Source: Limnanthes douglasii subsp. nivea (Eukaryota; Streptophyta; Magnoliopsida; Brassicales; Limnanthaceae). From it: DNA of 64,000 nt. Below the pieces are notes generated by a model. The model saw only the letters and a list, made by a program, of their open reading frames with translations, searched no databases and was not told the DNA's origin. Location of the stretch: assembly GCA_036936605.1 (NCBI GenBank), contig JAUPFV010000005.1:157171195-157235194 (forward strand). Reading direction: 5' to 3'. The position numbers were made by a program, and so were the translations under genes. Shown here piece after piece: positions 23,344 to 33,524 of this stretch; within the stretch, counting starts at the first letter, position 1; each line of letters opens with the position of its first letter.

Positions 23344-24320
23344 TTGAGAAATAATATATTTAAGGTTATCCCTAAACTAATTAATGAGTTTGATAATAGA
23401 ATATTGCTTGAAAAGCTTACTGAATCTGAAATTTGGAGCTCAATACAAAGCCTTAACCCCACTAGGGCTGTTGGGATATATGGATTTAATAAGTGTTTTT
23501 ACACTACCTGTTGGCACATTATAAATTCTGATTTTTGTAATTTCATTAAATCCTTCATGCTTGGTCAAACTATTCCTAAGGGCATATTGGCTACTGGTAT
23601 CTGTCTTATACCTAAGACTACTAATCTATCTATGCGGAGTCAATATAGGCCCATTAGCTTATGTACATTAACTAATAGAATTATGTCTAAATTGGTTAAT
23701 AACATGCTCTCTAAAGTCCTCCCCAAACTTATATCTAAAGTTCAGGGAGCATATGTACTTGATAGATCTATACATGACAATATTCTTATAGCTAAATAAT
23801 TAGTACATGATATAGGTAGAAAGACTAAAGATGGCAATGTGGTGATTAAACTATACATATCTAAAGCATTTGATAATTTAGCTCACAGTTTCATCCTAAA
23901 GATTCTTAAAACTTTTGGTTTTCACTATCACTTTACTAAGATAATCAACAACATTATTAAGTCGGTCAATCTTTCTATACCTATTAATTGAAACTCTATT
24001 GGATAATACCTATTAATGGAAACTCTAATGGATATTTCAAAGCTAATAGAGGCGTGAGACAAGCTGACCCCTTGTCTCCAAGCCTGTTTATATTAACTGA
24101 GGAGGTCCTTCTTAGAGGGATAACCAATCCATTTAAAACTAATAAAAAACTAAAATATTTAAGTCGTGGAAGAATGAACATACATGTTTTAGCTTTTGCT
24201 GACGATGTCTTTATCTATACTAATGGATCCAAGGTAGCCCTTGAGAAGATTGCCTACTTTTTGCAGGTATATCAGGACTTATCTGGTCAATCTGTTAACA
24301 AGAAGAAAACATAAATTATT
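23344..24320 (+). pseudogene. LINE ORF2 reverse transcriptase
   Basis: Two open frames cover most of the RT. 23344-23799 has AVGIYGFNKCFY, ICLIPKT, RPISLCTLTNRIMSKLV and QGAYVLDRSIHDNILIA. 23988-24314 has NRGVRQADPLSPSLFI and LAFADDVFIY. Between them motif A reads LYISKAFDNL, where the catalytic Asp of the usual LD.SKAfD is Tyr. A tandem copy of about 27 bp (23979-24034, cctattaat.gaaactct units) also disrupts this junction. Confidence 0.85.
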
Positions 24321-24479
24321 ACAGCAACCAATATGTCTACAGATAGAATAAGATGCCTTACTACTCAGACTAGTTACAGCACTGCACTTCTGCCTACAAC
24401 ATACCTGAGGGTATCTCTAAGCCCTAATAATAAATCATCTAATTTTGTTCCTTTGCTAGAAAAAAATCAGAAATAAGAT

Positions 24480-25440
24480 TTGTGACTCGGATAAAAAGTT
24501 GTTATCATTTGGTGGGCGTCTCACTTTAGTAAAGTCTGTCCTAATGTTTGTTCCCACTCACTAGGCTCAAAGCTGTTGGCTTCCTTCATCAATCATATAA
24601 AAAATTGAAAGATTGATGAATAGGTTTTTGTGGGGATCCAGCAGTGAAGTCAATAGAATTCACTGGTCAACTTGGCCCTCTATATTTAAGCCGTTTAAAG
24701 AGGGTGGTCTAAATGTTAATAGCCTTATGAATAGTCAAAAGGCTTTTTCATGCAAGCTATGGATTAGATTTAGAGAAAATAATTCTCTATCGGCTAAGCT
24801 TTTATATAATATTTATTGTCTGGACAAACATCCTATTCAAGTTGGCAGTAAATATGGTTTCCTAACGTGGAAAAGGTTGATTAAGATAAAGGATTTTGCT
24901 GAATCCCATATCAAGTGGAATTTATGCTGTGGTAACATGGATGTTTGGTTGAATAGCTAGTTTGGTAGGCTACCTCTCATAAACCTTAATCCTAATTATA
25001 ATAATGACTGGTTCAAGGGGAGAAAAGTTCAGTCATTATGAGATGGTAATAACTAGAATCAAATTGAACTCGAGAAAATATTTACTGACTATAATATGAA
25101 TTTAGTCTCTAATCTGAAACTAGACAAGTCGTCTAAAGACATAATAATTTGGACTTTATCTAAGAATGGTTGTTTTAATGTTAAAGATAATATTAAAGCC
25201 CTAAACCATTCCTATAGTTCCTCTGCTCTATTTGATAACATTTGGAATCAAATTTCACCTATAAAGTGCTCTTTTCTAGCCTAGAGAGTCATATTAAGTA
25301 AAATTCTTACTGATTCAGTACTCCAATAAAGGCATATTACCATGGAATCTAAGCGCCAATTTTGCACCAACTATGAATCTATTAATCACTTATTTATATA
25401 CTATTATTTTGCTTGGGATATTTGGTCTTTCTTTGCAGGA
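24480..25440 (+). pseudogene. LINE ORF2 post-RT and zinc-binding region
   Basis: Frames give the typical SFGGRLTLVKSVLM segment (about 24500-24545), MNRFLWGSSSEVNRIHWSTW and EGGLNVNSL (24613-24960), and the zf-RVT region with SKDIIIWTLSKNGCFNVKD (25096-25284). A later SKRQFCTNYESINHLFIYYYF-like stretch (25350-25410) contains the Cys and His residues of the zinc site. Frames are broken by stops. Confidence 0.75.
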
Positions 25441-26117
25441 GTGCTAAGCATATGTTTTTGACATGGTTTTGGTATGCTGACAAAAAAAGTCATGTCAAAA
25501 TCATTATGCACACCCTAATTAGCTGGGTAATTTGGTATTATCGAAACAAGTGTAAAATGGATGCAATTCATACTACTTCAAAAGTAGCAATCAACCATAT
25601 TACTAACATACTGACAAACCTTGACTACTCTAACAAGTTTAAGGCCAAGCTCTGGAAGCATTTTGAAGATGATGCCATTACTCTTGGTTGTACTAACCAT
25701 CCTCATATTAAAAAGAAAATTCCATATCTCAACTGGAAACCTCCACAGTATGGTCGTTATAAATTGAACTCTGATGCAAGTTGTTCATCTTCTCGTGAAG
25801 CAAGCGGCGCAGTCATCATCAGAGACCATACTGGTGCCATGATTCTGGGTTATGACAACAACTATGGACTGTTCCCCCCGATCCAGGCTAAAGCCAGAGA
25901 AATCCACGATGGACTCCAACTTTATAAAATTAAAGGATACAAAAACGTTGATATAGAGACTGACTCAGAAATAATCATCACTCTACTATCAAGTGGAAAA
26001 TTTCTATTAAAACCATGTTATATTCTTAGCAAGATCAAGAATATAATCACTTGTAACATGAAAATCTCTCACATCTTTAGAGAACAAAATCAAGCAGCCG
26101 ACTGGCTTGCTCGATAG
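25413..26117 (+). pseudogene. LINE ORF2 C-terminal RNase H domain
   Basis: A 234-residue open frame holds the linker and an RVT_3-type RNase H. The first acidic residue is in LNSDASCSS, the Glu in KAREIHDGL, an Asp in DIETDSEI, and the terminal block is FREQNQAADWLA. All four acidic positions appear present, so this domain is the best preserved part of the element. It ends with TAG at 26115-26117. In L1 elements of plants this domain may help remove RNA during cDNA synthesis. Confidence 0.85.
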
Positions 26118-27027
26118 ACCCAAATATGCAAAAAGAAAATTGATTACAAGGATTTCATAGCACTAGTTATGTTGGATGTCATAATATTTCTAAAAAGTTT
26201 GAACGTAGGTTATATAGGAATTGTTGATTAACTTGCGTTTTATTTCAAGAAAATACTCTGAGTTGAAAAACTGGACAGATCGCTGCTAACTGCTCTTAAT
26301 CGAAATACAAACTGAGCAACTCCTACTCAAACTAACATGCTCTGATGAAAATGAGCCTCGAAGAAAGATTGTTGGTCCACTGAATCATAAAATTGATTGA
26401 GAATTTTTGTAACCCCAAAATGGATGCATGTCCTGGCTCCAAGGTCTGACAGTGGTAACTCCTCTACTGTCATCTACTGGAAATCAAAGTCTTCATCAGA
26501 TTAAACTCCATGAGACTTTCTACAGTCTCCAACACCTCTTTGATGGATTGCGTGTATAAAAACCTCAAAGTACTGTCTTCTAGTCTAGGAACGATACAAT
26601 TTGTTCCTGGAGCTGAAGTCTTCACTCACCAATCGTGTCCTACAACCCAATTTTCCATTACTCTGACGATGATTCAAAGTACTGAAAGTTGCAACAATGA
26701 CAATTTTCAATTTCAAGGTTTTCTGAACCTAAAAATTTCTGGACATAAAATGGAAGGGAAGTTCTAAACCAACTGGTTTATCGTGGTATAATTGATAATG
26801 TTATACTATTAGGGATGGATTGTAGAAGAAGCATGAAGAAATCAAAGTAGAAGAATAAGAAGGGGTTTGTCTCTCGATTTAGCGTTTTCTAAGATTGGGA
26901 ATGATCTAATAGTTCGATCTGAAAACTCATTATATGTAATGGATGTTCAGTCCTCAACTCTTGTTTCTTTTCAAATTTGATCCTAATATATTTTAAGATT
27001 TAAAAAAATAAAATAAAAAATAAACAA
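26118..27027 (+). other. LINE 3' untranslated tail
   Basis: About 900 bp without convincing coding content leads into an A-rich stretch (ttaaaaaaataaaataaaaa at 27000-27020). This is taken as the LINE 3' end. The alternative is that the element ends earlier and some of this is host DNA. Confidence 0.45.
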
Positions 27028-27084
27028 CGATTGTAGGACATGCTGATCATAAACAAAAAGTCAAACAAGTATGAAAAATGTGAA

Positions 27085-29090
27085 CTACAGCCTAAGAAAA
27101 ACCTCGATAACGTGCAGTGATATATATATACAGTGTTCTAATGCATCAGCCTTTTCATTTATTGTCGTTGTATTGATATGTGGTCGAGCTAACGATATAT
27201 GATCTAAAACATTATTCGTAGTACTATGAGAGCCTAACGGAGGGTTTTCTCCCACATATGTATTGAGACCTACCGATTCCAGGTTGTCCACTATATACCA
27301 TAAATTACTCCTAAGCCAAACATGGTACATTGGGTCCATACCAACAAACCCCCCCCTCTTATACATCATCTATAGTCACAAAGAGATGATACCTCAAACT
27401 CTGTCAAATCCTAAAGTCTCATGGAAACTTAAAACAAGCTTTTCTACGTGCTTTCTTGGACAACAGAGTATGTACATGCCATGGTATCATATGAATGTGC
27501 CCCATTTGACGTGCCATATGTTCCGGATAATACGACTCAACTATATCCCACAACCTCAAAGTATGATCGATCCAATTGACCTCTTGAAACAGTTGCATAC
27601 TTGATAGATAACCATATAGAAGAAATGTGTCCTACAACGACATTGAAAAGATAATATATATTAAAGTTAGTATAAATAAATAATACAAAATGAAATTAAA
27701 ATCTTATAGTTTTAATCGAAACAAAATAAAATTGAGATTTTATAATATTAACCAAAACTAACATCGATCTCATGAGAGATAGCTACGGTGTATTGAATAT
27801 CGTCTCGAACCGTCTCAAATGAGCTAATATGCAGTGGTGCATATCGAAAAATATGTGGTAAGGTAATGGCAAAATTGATGTACAATGGAGCCCTCAACCA
27901 TAAAATCATTATAAATCAAAGCCTCAAACAGCCTAGTTAACCAGCATATACACTAGTACCGAGTATCAAAGTCTGTCTAAATGCATGGTATAGCTGGGCC
28001 AAAACCAGCTAACTCAAGTTATACCTCTCCATCGTCTAGTAATGGTAAATGAGTTGTAGGTTATCAAACGAAACATTGTTGCTACTTTTGTTGGCATATA
28101 TGTACTACATAACACATGTAATATCTAAGAACATGTAGATTTATTGGAATACTGATATATGACACTACTATCTTGATTATATTTAGTAGAAAAAGTATCT
28201 TGCAACCACGCTAAAGTAATCATATTCCCATATGTATGAACTTTTTTACCCAAATCCTCAGGTTTTATACCAAGTATATCTCTAAATACCCCAAACCTCT
28301 CTGAATCATCAGAATAATCAACAAGAATAAAAGCCATTTATATAATAGGAAGACACTTAATAACGTGAATGTTATCAAGAGTTATAACCATCTCGCCAAA
28401 TAAGAAATGAAATGATGATATTTCTTCATGCTAACTCTTGAGAAACACCTCTACCATATGGATGTTGGTATGCCAATGAGAGTGAGAGCATCTATAAGAG
28501 AACTAATCATAATACCCATAATCTTCTCTCGTACTCTAGTACGATGATGGCTTGAGTCCCATTTTTAGAAACTATCATACATATAATAACAACGTAGGCT
28601 AACTCGAGGCTATAAAACAAATTAACAAAAACAATATAGAATATTACTAGTCAAACATAAACAATATAGAACTGATGAAACCATAAATATAACCAAGTCT
28701 GATAAAAATAAAGTCATAAAATATTACTCACAAGTTATATTTAGGACAAATCAAATCTAAAAACTAAGTTACATACTATCCATAAATTATATCTTAATAT
28801 AAAAATATGTTAAAAAAACTAAGTTTAGTAGTCCAATACTAAAGTTTAAAATAAACTTACATCACCGCGGAAGATATTATAAGCCTTGTGCAACTGGTAG
28901 TCGAGATACAAACCCAACACATGGGGATTGACGAGTGCAAACACATCCTACGAAGTGCACTGTGTCGATGATGATGCAACACTACTATTACTGGTGTCCC
29001 GCCCTGACTAATTAGTAATCTCTGTACGTGTGTCACGATGATTATGTTGCACACTACGATAAGTCGGATGGCCTTTATCAATCTGGCGGG
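27085..29090 (-). pseudogene. Plant mobile domain (MAIN/MAIL1-like) pseudogene
   Basis: On the minus strand the N-terminal part (28870-28935) reads VNPHVLGLYLDYQLHKAYNI. It is followed by a GTAAGT donor, a candidate intron (about 28612-28859) and the core. The core has SSFHFLFGEMVITLDNIHVI (about 28370-28430), corresponding to the family's FHLP.GE.TITL.DV signature, then 28125-28337 with a YGNMITLAWLQDTF block, SWLVLAQLYHAFRQ (about 28000) and WDIVESYYPEHMARQMGHI (about 27520). PMD proteins occur as nuclear silencing factors and inside transposons. Stops (for example before 28337) and frameshifts show decay. Host-gene or transposon-borne origin cannot be settled here. Confidence 0.7.
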
Positions 29091-29169
29091 ACGACCGTAA
29101 TACTGGTAATACGGAGGACATTAAGCGATTCTTTACGTTCCTCATCGTCATATTCGTCTTAACCATAAC

Positions 29170-30035
29170 TATAAAATAAATGTCGATTTATGAATGAATA
29201 AAATAGACAAAACATAAATTTATCAATTCTTACGCAAATCATGCATTTTAAACTATATATGCATCGTATATGTATCACAAGACATAGGAAACGAGTCAAC
29301 AAAACATATACGGAAGCAAACCAAGAAAGTCACGTAAATCTTATAACCTATGCGAGAATGGATTAAACTTTCGCATAAGTCAGGCAATGAATATCACTAT
29401 AATCGCACGTATGTTTGCGACAAAAAGTGATTGTTATCTCGTGACATACGCGATGAACTTTATCAGTATTAAATGATTTGTGTGATAAACACCAGTGTAT
29501 AAAAGCTATATCCAAAACCCTAAGTCGTCTATATCTTAACTATTTTATACATAAAAATATCCAGAACCTAGATTAAGCTGTTTCAAACAATAATCAATAA
29601 ACAAACAAATAACCAAAATCATAAAAGTATCAAATTTTCAAAAATCAATATTTCAAACCTAAATAATTACCAAGTTACAGAACAAAATCGAATAAAAACT
29701 ACAATATTAGGCTTGTATTACACACCTTAACGTTACAACAAAGTCGATTCGTTAAATAAGTAGTTTGGTAGATGGGCATATTGAGAGGTTTTGATAGTAA
29801 ATGGGACAAAAAAATGGTGTGAGATCCAGTAATTTCTATTTTTTTGCTTTGAATTTCTAAAAAGTCTAAAAAATATAAATTGTCATGAATCGGATGTGAG
29901 ATTTAACAAAAAGATATGAGATCTAGCGATATGAGCTCCAACAAAAATAGGTTTAGATATAGTCTTGCCCTTTCCGCTTTATACTAGCTTTTGGCAACAT
30001 TTATGTTTCGTGAGAATCTTTATAATCCTTGCATC
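29170..30035. other. Non-coding AT-rich stretch
   Basis: No gene or repeat class is recognised. Confidence 0.5.
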
Positions 30036-30039
30036 TAGG

Positions 30040-30260
30040 GCGGTTATCAGTCCAAATTTTGGTGGATCGGATCAGGCTGCTAAGCTTATCCGTTGGGACC
30101 AGACTTAACTATTAAACTTCATATTCTAGTTTTTGGAACCGGACTGTACCGTTAAATTTTGGTTTGGTTTGGTTTGGTCCGATTCGATTCATTTTAGTTC
30201 CGGTTTGGCCCAATATTTTGATTTATTTGGCTTTCAGCTTGGTCCGTTCCTATCCGATTC
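30040..30260. repeat. GGTTTGGTTTGG / CCGATTCGATTC-type repeat
   Basis: Contains ggtttggtttggtttggtcc and gattcgattc, plus repeated ccggact / ccgttaaa phrases. It is similar in style to 8380-8560 and 41460-41870, and probably derives from a non-autonomous DNA transposon. No ends were found. Confidence 0.4.
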
Positions 30261-30506
30261 TCATTTAAAAAAAAGTTAAACCTAATTATAATTAAATTTT
30301 CATTTTTTATTTAAATAAACGATATAAAAATAAAATTTTAGAAGTTAATATTGAACGATTTTAAATTGATCCATATTTAATAATTTTGACAATATAATAT
30401 ATACAAAATATATTTTAAACCAATCAATCGATACTAAAGATTTTATGGATTCGATTTCATATAGATTTTATCGTTTTGATATTTAAATAAAATAACAAAT
30501 GAAACT

Positions 30507-30521
30507 ATTAAATACCAATTG
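30507..30521 (+). repeat. 15-bp target-site duplication, 3' side of chimeric LINE
   Basis: attaaataccaattg, identical to 33525-33539. It lies immediately next to a run of seven T on the plus strand, which is the poly-A end of the minus-strand insertion. Confidence 0.85.
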
Positions 30522-31291
30522 TTTTTTTAAGCAAATGATACGTATATTACTAAATTGAAAGTTTTACAAATTCGATTCTCAAATTGAGAACTTAGAGAAA
30601 AAGAAGGACTAAAGTATAAATCCAAAAAACTTAACCAATTCCCAAATCGGATTAACCCTAAAACAACGATTTCGCCAAAGAAGGTCCCAATTGTCACAAC
30701 ATCGCTGCAATCCACACTCAAAATGCAGAGCTTACGCTTCAATTTTCTTTTCCCCTCTCTATTGTTAACGCAACCCTAATAAAAGATTACCGGAGTTTGA
30801 AGACATTTGTGTAAAAATTCGAAACTTTGATTGCTAGATATTAAATGGAGAATAAACAACATATCGCCATTTTTACTACTGCCAGTCTTCCATGGATGAC
30901 TGGAAGGTAAAGCAGCCTGCGAAGGCTGACGGACTAAGCATCCCTTCGCAGGTCATGAGTTGCGGAGTGATTAACGGCTAACTGATTCATTCCGACTTTG
31001 ATTAACGACTTGGCTTGGCTGACTGAGTTTGGAGGCAGAGCGATGAAGCTTCCTGACTTCGCTTGAGAGACAGTGCGATGAGGCGTCTTGATTTCGACCG
31101 ATGAGGTAAGTAGCACACAAAGAACACGTAAATCAAGTGCTACTGCCTTTTTGCTTTACTACTTTGGAGAATGAATTCACATACCGCATACCCAAATGTT
31201 AGTTGCGCAGCAAAGAGTACCTTAAAACGTGGCTGAAACTAAAGACCTATTATACTTTCTCCTTCTCCTTACGATGAATCAGCAGATTAAT
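30522..31291 (-). other. 3' non-LINE part of the chimera
   Basis: This follows the ABHD17 stop. The first 100-200 bp may be the hydrolase 3' UTR. Around 31033-31102 a GC-richer, two-copy repeat of about 35 bp is built on gacagtgcgatgaggcgtc / ggcagagcgatgaagcttc. The last 250 bp (30530-30780) look like UTR or promoter-type DNA with agggttaatccgatttggg. No protein family is recognised. It ends at the A-run next to the target duplication. Confidence 0.5.
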
Positions 31292-31668
31292 TCATTTTTT
31301 CCTTCTAAACCTATCCCAGTGATCAGTACTCATGCGAGACTTTTCAAGCTTGACTGTCTTCTTCGATTTTTCAAGTCGGCTGTCTAAATTGTTTCTAGAC
31401 TTTTCCGGGAGATCACTCAATTCAAATGCATCTGCAGGTCCAGCTTCCGCTACTTTTGTCTGCTTCTGGGACTCTGGAATTGCAGCTTTTGAACCGATGT
31501 CAGCGTGTTGAGGATTGTTAATAGAAAGTACGAATTTCTTGAGGTGTCTGATGAATTGAGGATAAAGCTCGAGATTACAATGTCCTCCTCCAGTTATCCA
31601 TAGAGGTTCGTACTTGTCTTTGCAAAGTTCCCAAAGCTGTTTTCCGAGAGAACAATCCACAATTTCAT
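31292..31668 (-). pseudogene. Captured last exon of ABHD17-like acyl-protein thioesterase
   Basis: The segment from about 31668 down to the stop matches the C-terminal exon of plant ABHD17-like proteins (membrane-associated serine hydrolases that remove palmitate from proteins). The key words are HGKQLWELCK.KYEPLW (here SLGKQLWELCKDKYEPLW), GGxHC.LE.YP and RHLKKF. Just upstream the DNA reads ctccttttttgatgattatt followed by cag, a good 3' splice acceptor. This suggests that the last bases of an intron were copied along with the exon. The Ser to Leu or His to Leu change in the SHGK motif (SLGK) is a difference from the family. Confidence 0.75.
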
Positions 31669-31993
31669 CTGAATAATCATCAAAAAAGGAGCAACCAAGC
31701 TGGTCTTCAGCATTGATGACAACATCTCCAGCAGCTATCCAAGGTACTTCATCATTAGTAATATATATCATTTTGTTCCATAGCTCTTTCCTAAGGGATC
31801 TCTTGATAGAGCAATTAGCACCAAATTTACCAAACCCAATTCTTCTAGCAACACTTTCAATCTTGTCTAACTTAGCCACAGGTTCTTGAAGAGCCACCAT
31901 CTTTAGGTTTTCAGTTTTAATCATAGAGTTTAGCCTGGCCAAGGTTGCATTGTTGTTTACCCCACGAGCATTCCAGCTAACGATCTTTATCAT
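31292..31993 (-). CDS. Chimeric ORF: LINE endonuclease start fused to ABHD17-like C-terminus
   Basis: The likely start is the ATG at 31991-31993 (MIKIVSWNARG), the normal LINE ORF2 start, giving 233 residues. Residues about 1-100 are the endonuclease N-terminal half with WNARG and LQEP. Relative to family members it lacks about 60 residues after GANCSIKR, and the GDFN motif is reduced to GDVV, so the catalytic Asn is gone; the SDH block is absent. From about residue 109 it becomes the tail of ABHD17-type hydrolases: DEIVDCSLGKQLWELCKDKY, LWITGGGHCNLELYP, FIRHLKKF, then the basic Ser/Lys tail ending DRFRRKK. The tail brings the Asp and His region but not the nucleophile Ser. Neither activity is expected. 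Translation is unproven. Confidence 0.8.
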   Translation of the reverse strand: MIKIVSWNARGVNNNATLARLNSMIKTENLKMVALQEPVAKLDKIESVARRIGFGKFGANCSIKRSLRKELWNKMIYITNDEVPWIAAGDVVINAEDQLGCSFFDDYSDEIVDCSLGKQLWELCKDKYEPLWITGGGHCNLELYPQFIRHLKKFVLSINNPQHADIGSKAAIPESQKQTKVAEAGPADAFELSDLPEKSRNNLDSRLEKSKKTVKLEKSRMSTDHWDRFRRKK

Positions 31994-33311
31994 TATCTGA
32001 TAAAGATTTGTTATGTATTCCCTCTCTAGTAAGCAAAGAGTTGATTGAAAGCTTTTTAACACTTTTGCTTCGAGAGTTGATTGAAAGCATTTTTACACTT
32101 TTGCTTCGATTTGCCGATTTGATTTTCTTACTGATAATTGTGTTGAAATTGTTAGCAGGGGAAGCCATTGGGGAAACATTACAGCTACCAAGATTGTTAA
32201 ATTGAAGAGACGTAGAGTTGGCCATTTGATTATCAAAGCTATTCTGCGGATCAGAATCAAGTCTTTGAAGAGCGCTGATTATTTCTGGGTCATTGTTTGA
32301 GGAGCTTTCACCTTCAACTAGATTGTGATTGGCAACTTCACTAGATTTAGGCTCAGTAGCTTTGTCTTTAGCAGTAATAATAGATTTAACTTTTCTTCTA
32401 TACACTTTGCTGAATCTTTTTTTTTGAGATACTTTAGGAACTTGTACATCCAGAGTTGTTTCTTGAACTGGCACATAAACATTTTCCTGAGAAGTAATAA
32501 TAATATCGTCTTTGGTTGTATTATTTATTTGATCTTTCTCTATCAATTTTCTGCATTCTTCTTTATTATGTCCCAAGTGAAAACAACCAAAGCAATATCT
32601 AGGAACATTCTTATAGCTAACTCCAACCCAAGTTCCATCATTTTCCCCAAAACCAACCCACATTCTTCTCTGCAATCTCTTAGAAGCATCAATTTCAACC
32701 TGAGCGAAGCATGCGTTACTTTGAGCTCTGTGTTTATCAGGAACCACAATGCTATATACTTTACCAAGAGTTGAAGTCATGTTATTTATTATCGATCGAT
32801 TATACATATATTCTAGAAGATGTTCAAATCTCACCCAAAGTAAAACAGTAGGATTTTCGTAGTTTCGATTAAAATCAGGACACCATTTCAAAAGTCTCAT
32901 ACTTTTTCCATCAACACTCCAAACGTTTCTTGACCGTAGAGTGATTACATCTTCTTTGAGACAGAGTTCTATCAGAATATGACGTGAATCCACTGTTACG
33001 AAACTGTATGACCCCTTAAGCTTTAAAGAACCCAGGAAATTTTGAAACGAAGATCGTTTTGGTATCCCATTACTAAATTTGCCAACTAATGTAGTTCTTG
33101 TTTGAAGAAGAAGATGATCTTTAATTGCTTTTGAGTAGTTAATTGAAATATGATCTTCTAATATCTTGATTGATTCAGGAGTAGTTTCTTGAGGCAGAGA
33201 TTTTTGTTTCACAATTTCGGAGTAAAAATTCTTAACCGGGCATGAGACTTTGATTTCCTTATTTGATGGAAGAACTGGAAACTCTTCTTGGAAATTTAAA
33301 TCCAACGCCAT
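31977..33311 (-). CDS. LINE ORF1 protein, intact, 444 aa
   Basis: This is a nucleic-acid-binding ORF1 protein of a plant L1 element, open from ATG (33309-33311) to stop. The N-terminus is MALDLNFQEEFPVLPSNKEI. A DUF4283-like core spans roughly residues 75-235 (SFVTVDSRHILIELCLKEDV, PTVLLWVRFEHL, RRMWVGFGENDGTWVGVSYK). It is followed by a complete CX2CX4HX4C knuckle (CFGCFHLGHNKEEC, about residue 240). The C-terminal third is basic and Ser-rich, with a perfect-phase duplication of a 12-residue SRSKSVK.LSIN unit encoded by two 36-bp copies at 32038-32073 and 32074-32109. The stop overlaps the start of the next ORF by 17 nt. The protein would bind LINE RNA in cytoplasmic particles. Confidence 0.88.
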   Translation of the reverse strand: MALDLNFQEEFPVLPSNKEIKVSCPVKNFYSEIVKQKSLPQETTPESIKILEDHISINYSKAIKDHLLLQTRTTLVGKFSNGIPKRSSFQNFLGSLKLKGSYSFVTVDSRHILIELCLKEDVITLRSRNVWSVDGKSMRLLKWCPDFNRNYENPTVLLWVRFEHLLEYMYNRSIINNMTSTLGKVYSIVVPDKHRAQSNACFAQVEIDASKRLQRRMWVGFGENDGTWVGVSYKNVPRYCFGCFHLGHNKEECRKLIEKDQINNTTKDDIIITSQENVYVPVQETTLDVQVPKVSQKKRFSKVYRRKVKSIITAKDKATEPKSSEVANHNLVEGESSSNNDPEIISALQRLDSDPQNSFDNQMANSTSLQFNNLGSCNVSPMASPANNFNTIISKKIKSANRSKSVKMLSINSRSKSVKKLSINSLLTREGIHNKSLSDNDKDR

Positions 33312-33524
33312 TATAGCAACAACCGATAACAGTCCACCGGAAGCAGAGATAAGAACGCTTCCAGAGAAGACAGAGGATGCCTTCTCTAGAAAAAGTCGGC
33401 AAGATGCCGAAGAGAGCCAACCCCGCCAAAAAAAACTTAGAGAAAAGCCTTTTCAGAGTTGAACGCCGGAAACGGCTTAACAGAACACCTATGCTATCTT
33501 GAAATACATCTCAGTTTCTTCAAT

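Larger units (their letters stand above)
21340..27027 (+). mobile_element. L1-type LINE, near full-length, inactive
   Basis: The plus strand reads ORF1 C-terminal half (21340-22115), endonuclease (22120-22960), reverse transcriptase (23344-24320), post-RT and zinc-binding region (24480-25440) and RNase H (25740-26117). An approximately 900-bp 3' tail ends in A-rich DNA at 26997-27027. It is 5'-truncated inside ORF1. Stops and shifts are fewer than in the LINE at 1-4490, so it is younger. No target-site duplication could be assigned. Confidence 0.92.
30522..33524 (-). mobile_element. Chimeric LINE carrying an ABHD17-like host exon
   Basis: A 3,003-bp unit on the minus strand begins with a LINE 5' UTR (33312-33524). 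It continues with an intact ORF1 (31977-33311), the start of ORF2 (about 31690-31993), an ABHD17-like coding exon (to 31292) and about 770 bp of non-LINE sequence, and ends in a seven-A run. A perfect 15-bp direct repeat brackets it exactly. The RT, RNase H and LINE 3' end are absent, so mobilisation must have used enzymes supplied by another LINE. Both frames are still free of stops, unlike every other LINE here, so the insertion looks recent or protected. Confidence 0.8.

Noticed and set aside
30934..31116. 60-residue frame with repeated VSQAKS words
   Set aside because: Explained by the two-copy short DNA repeat in the non-LINE part of the chimera; no start context and no family.
32325..32774. 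149-residue plus-strand frame
   Set aside because: Antisense to the intact LINE ORF1; no motif.
30522..33524. Helitron-type gene capture as the origin of the LINE/ABHD17 chimera
   Set aside because: Helitrons make no target duplication and end in a hairpin plus CTRR; here a 15-bp duplication and an A-run are present.
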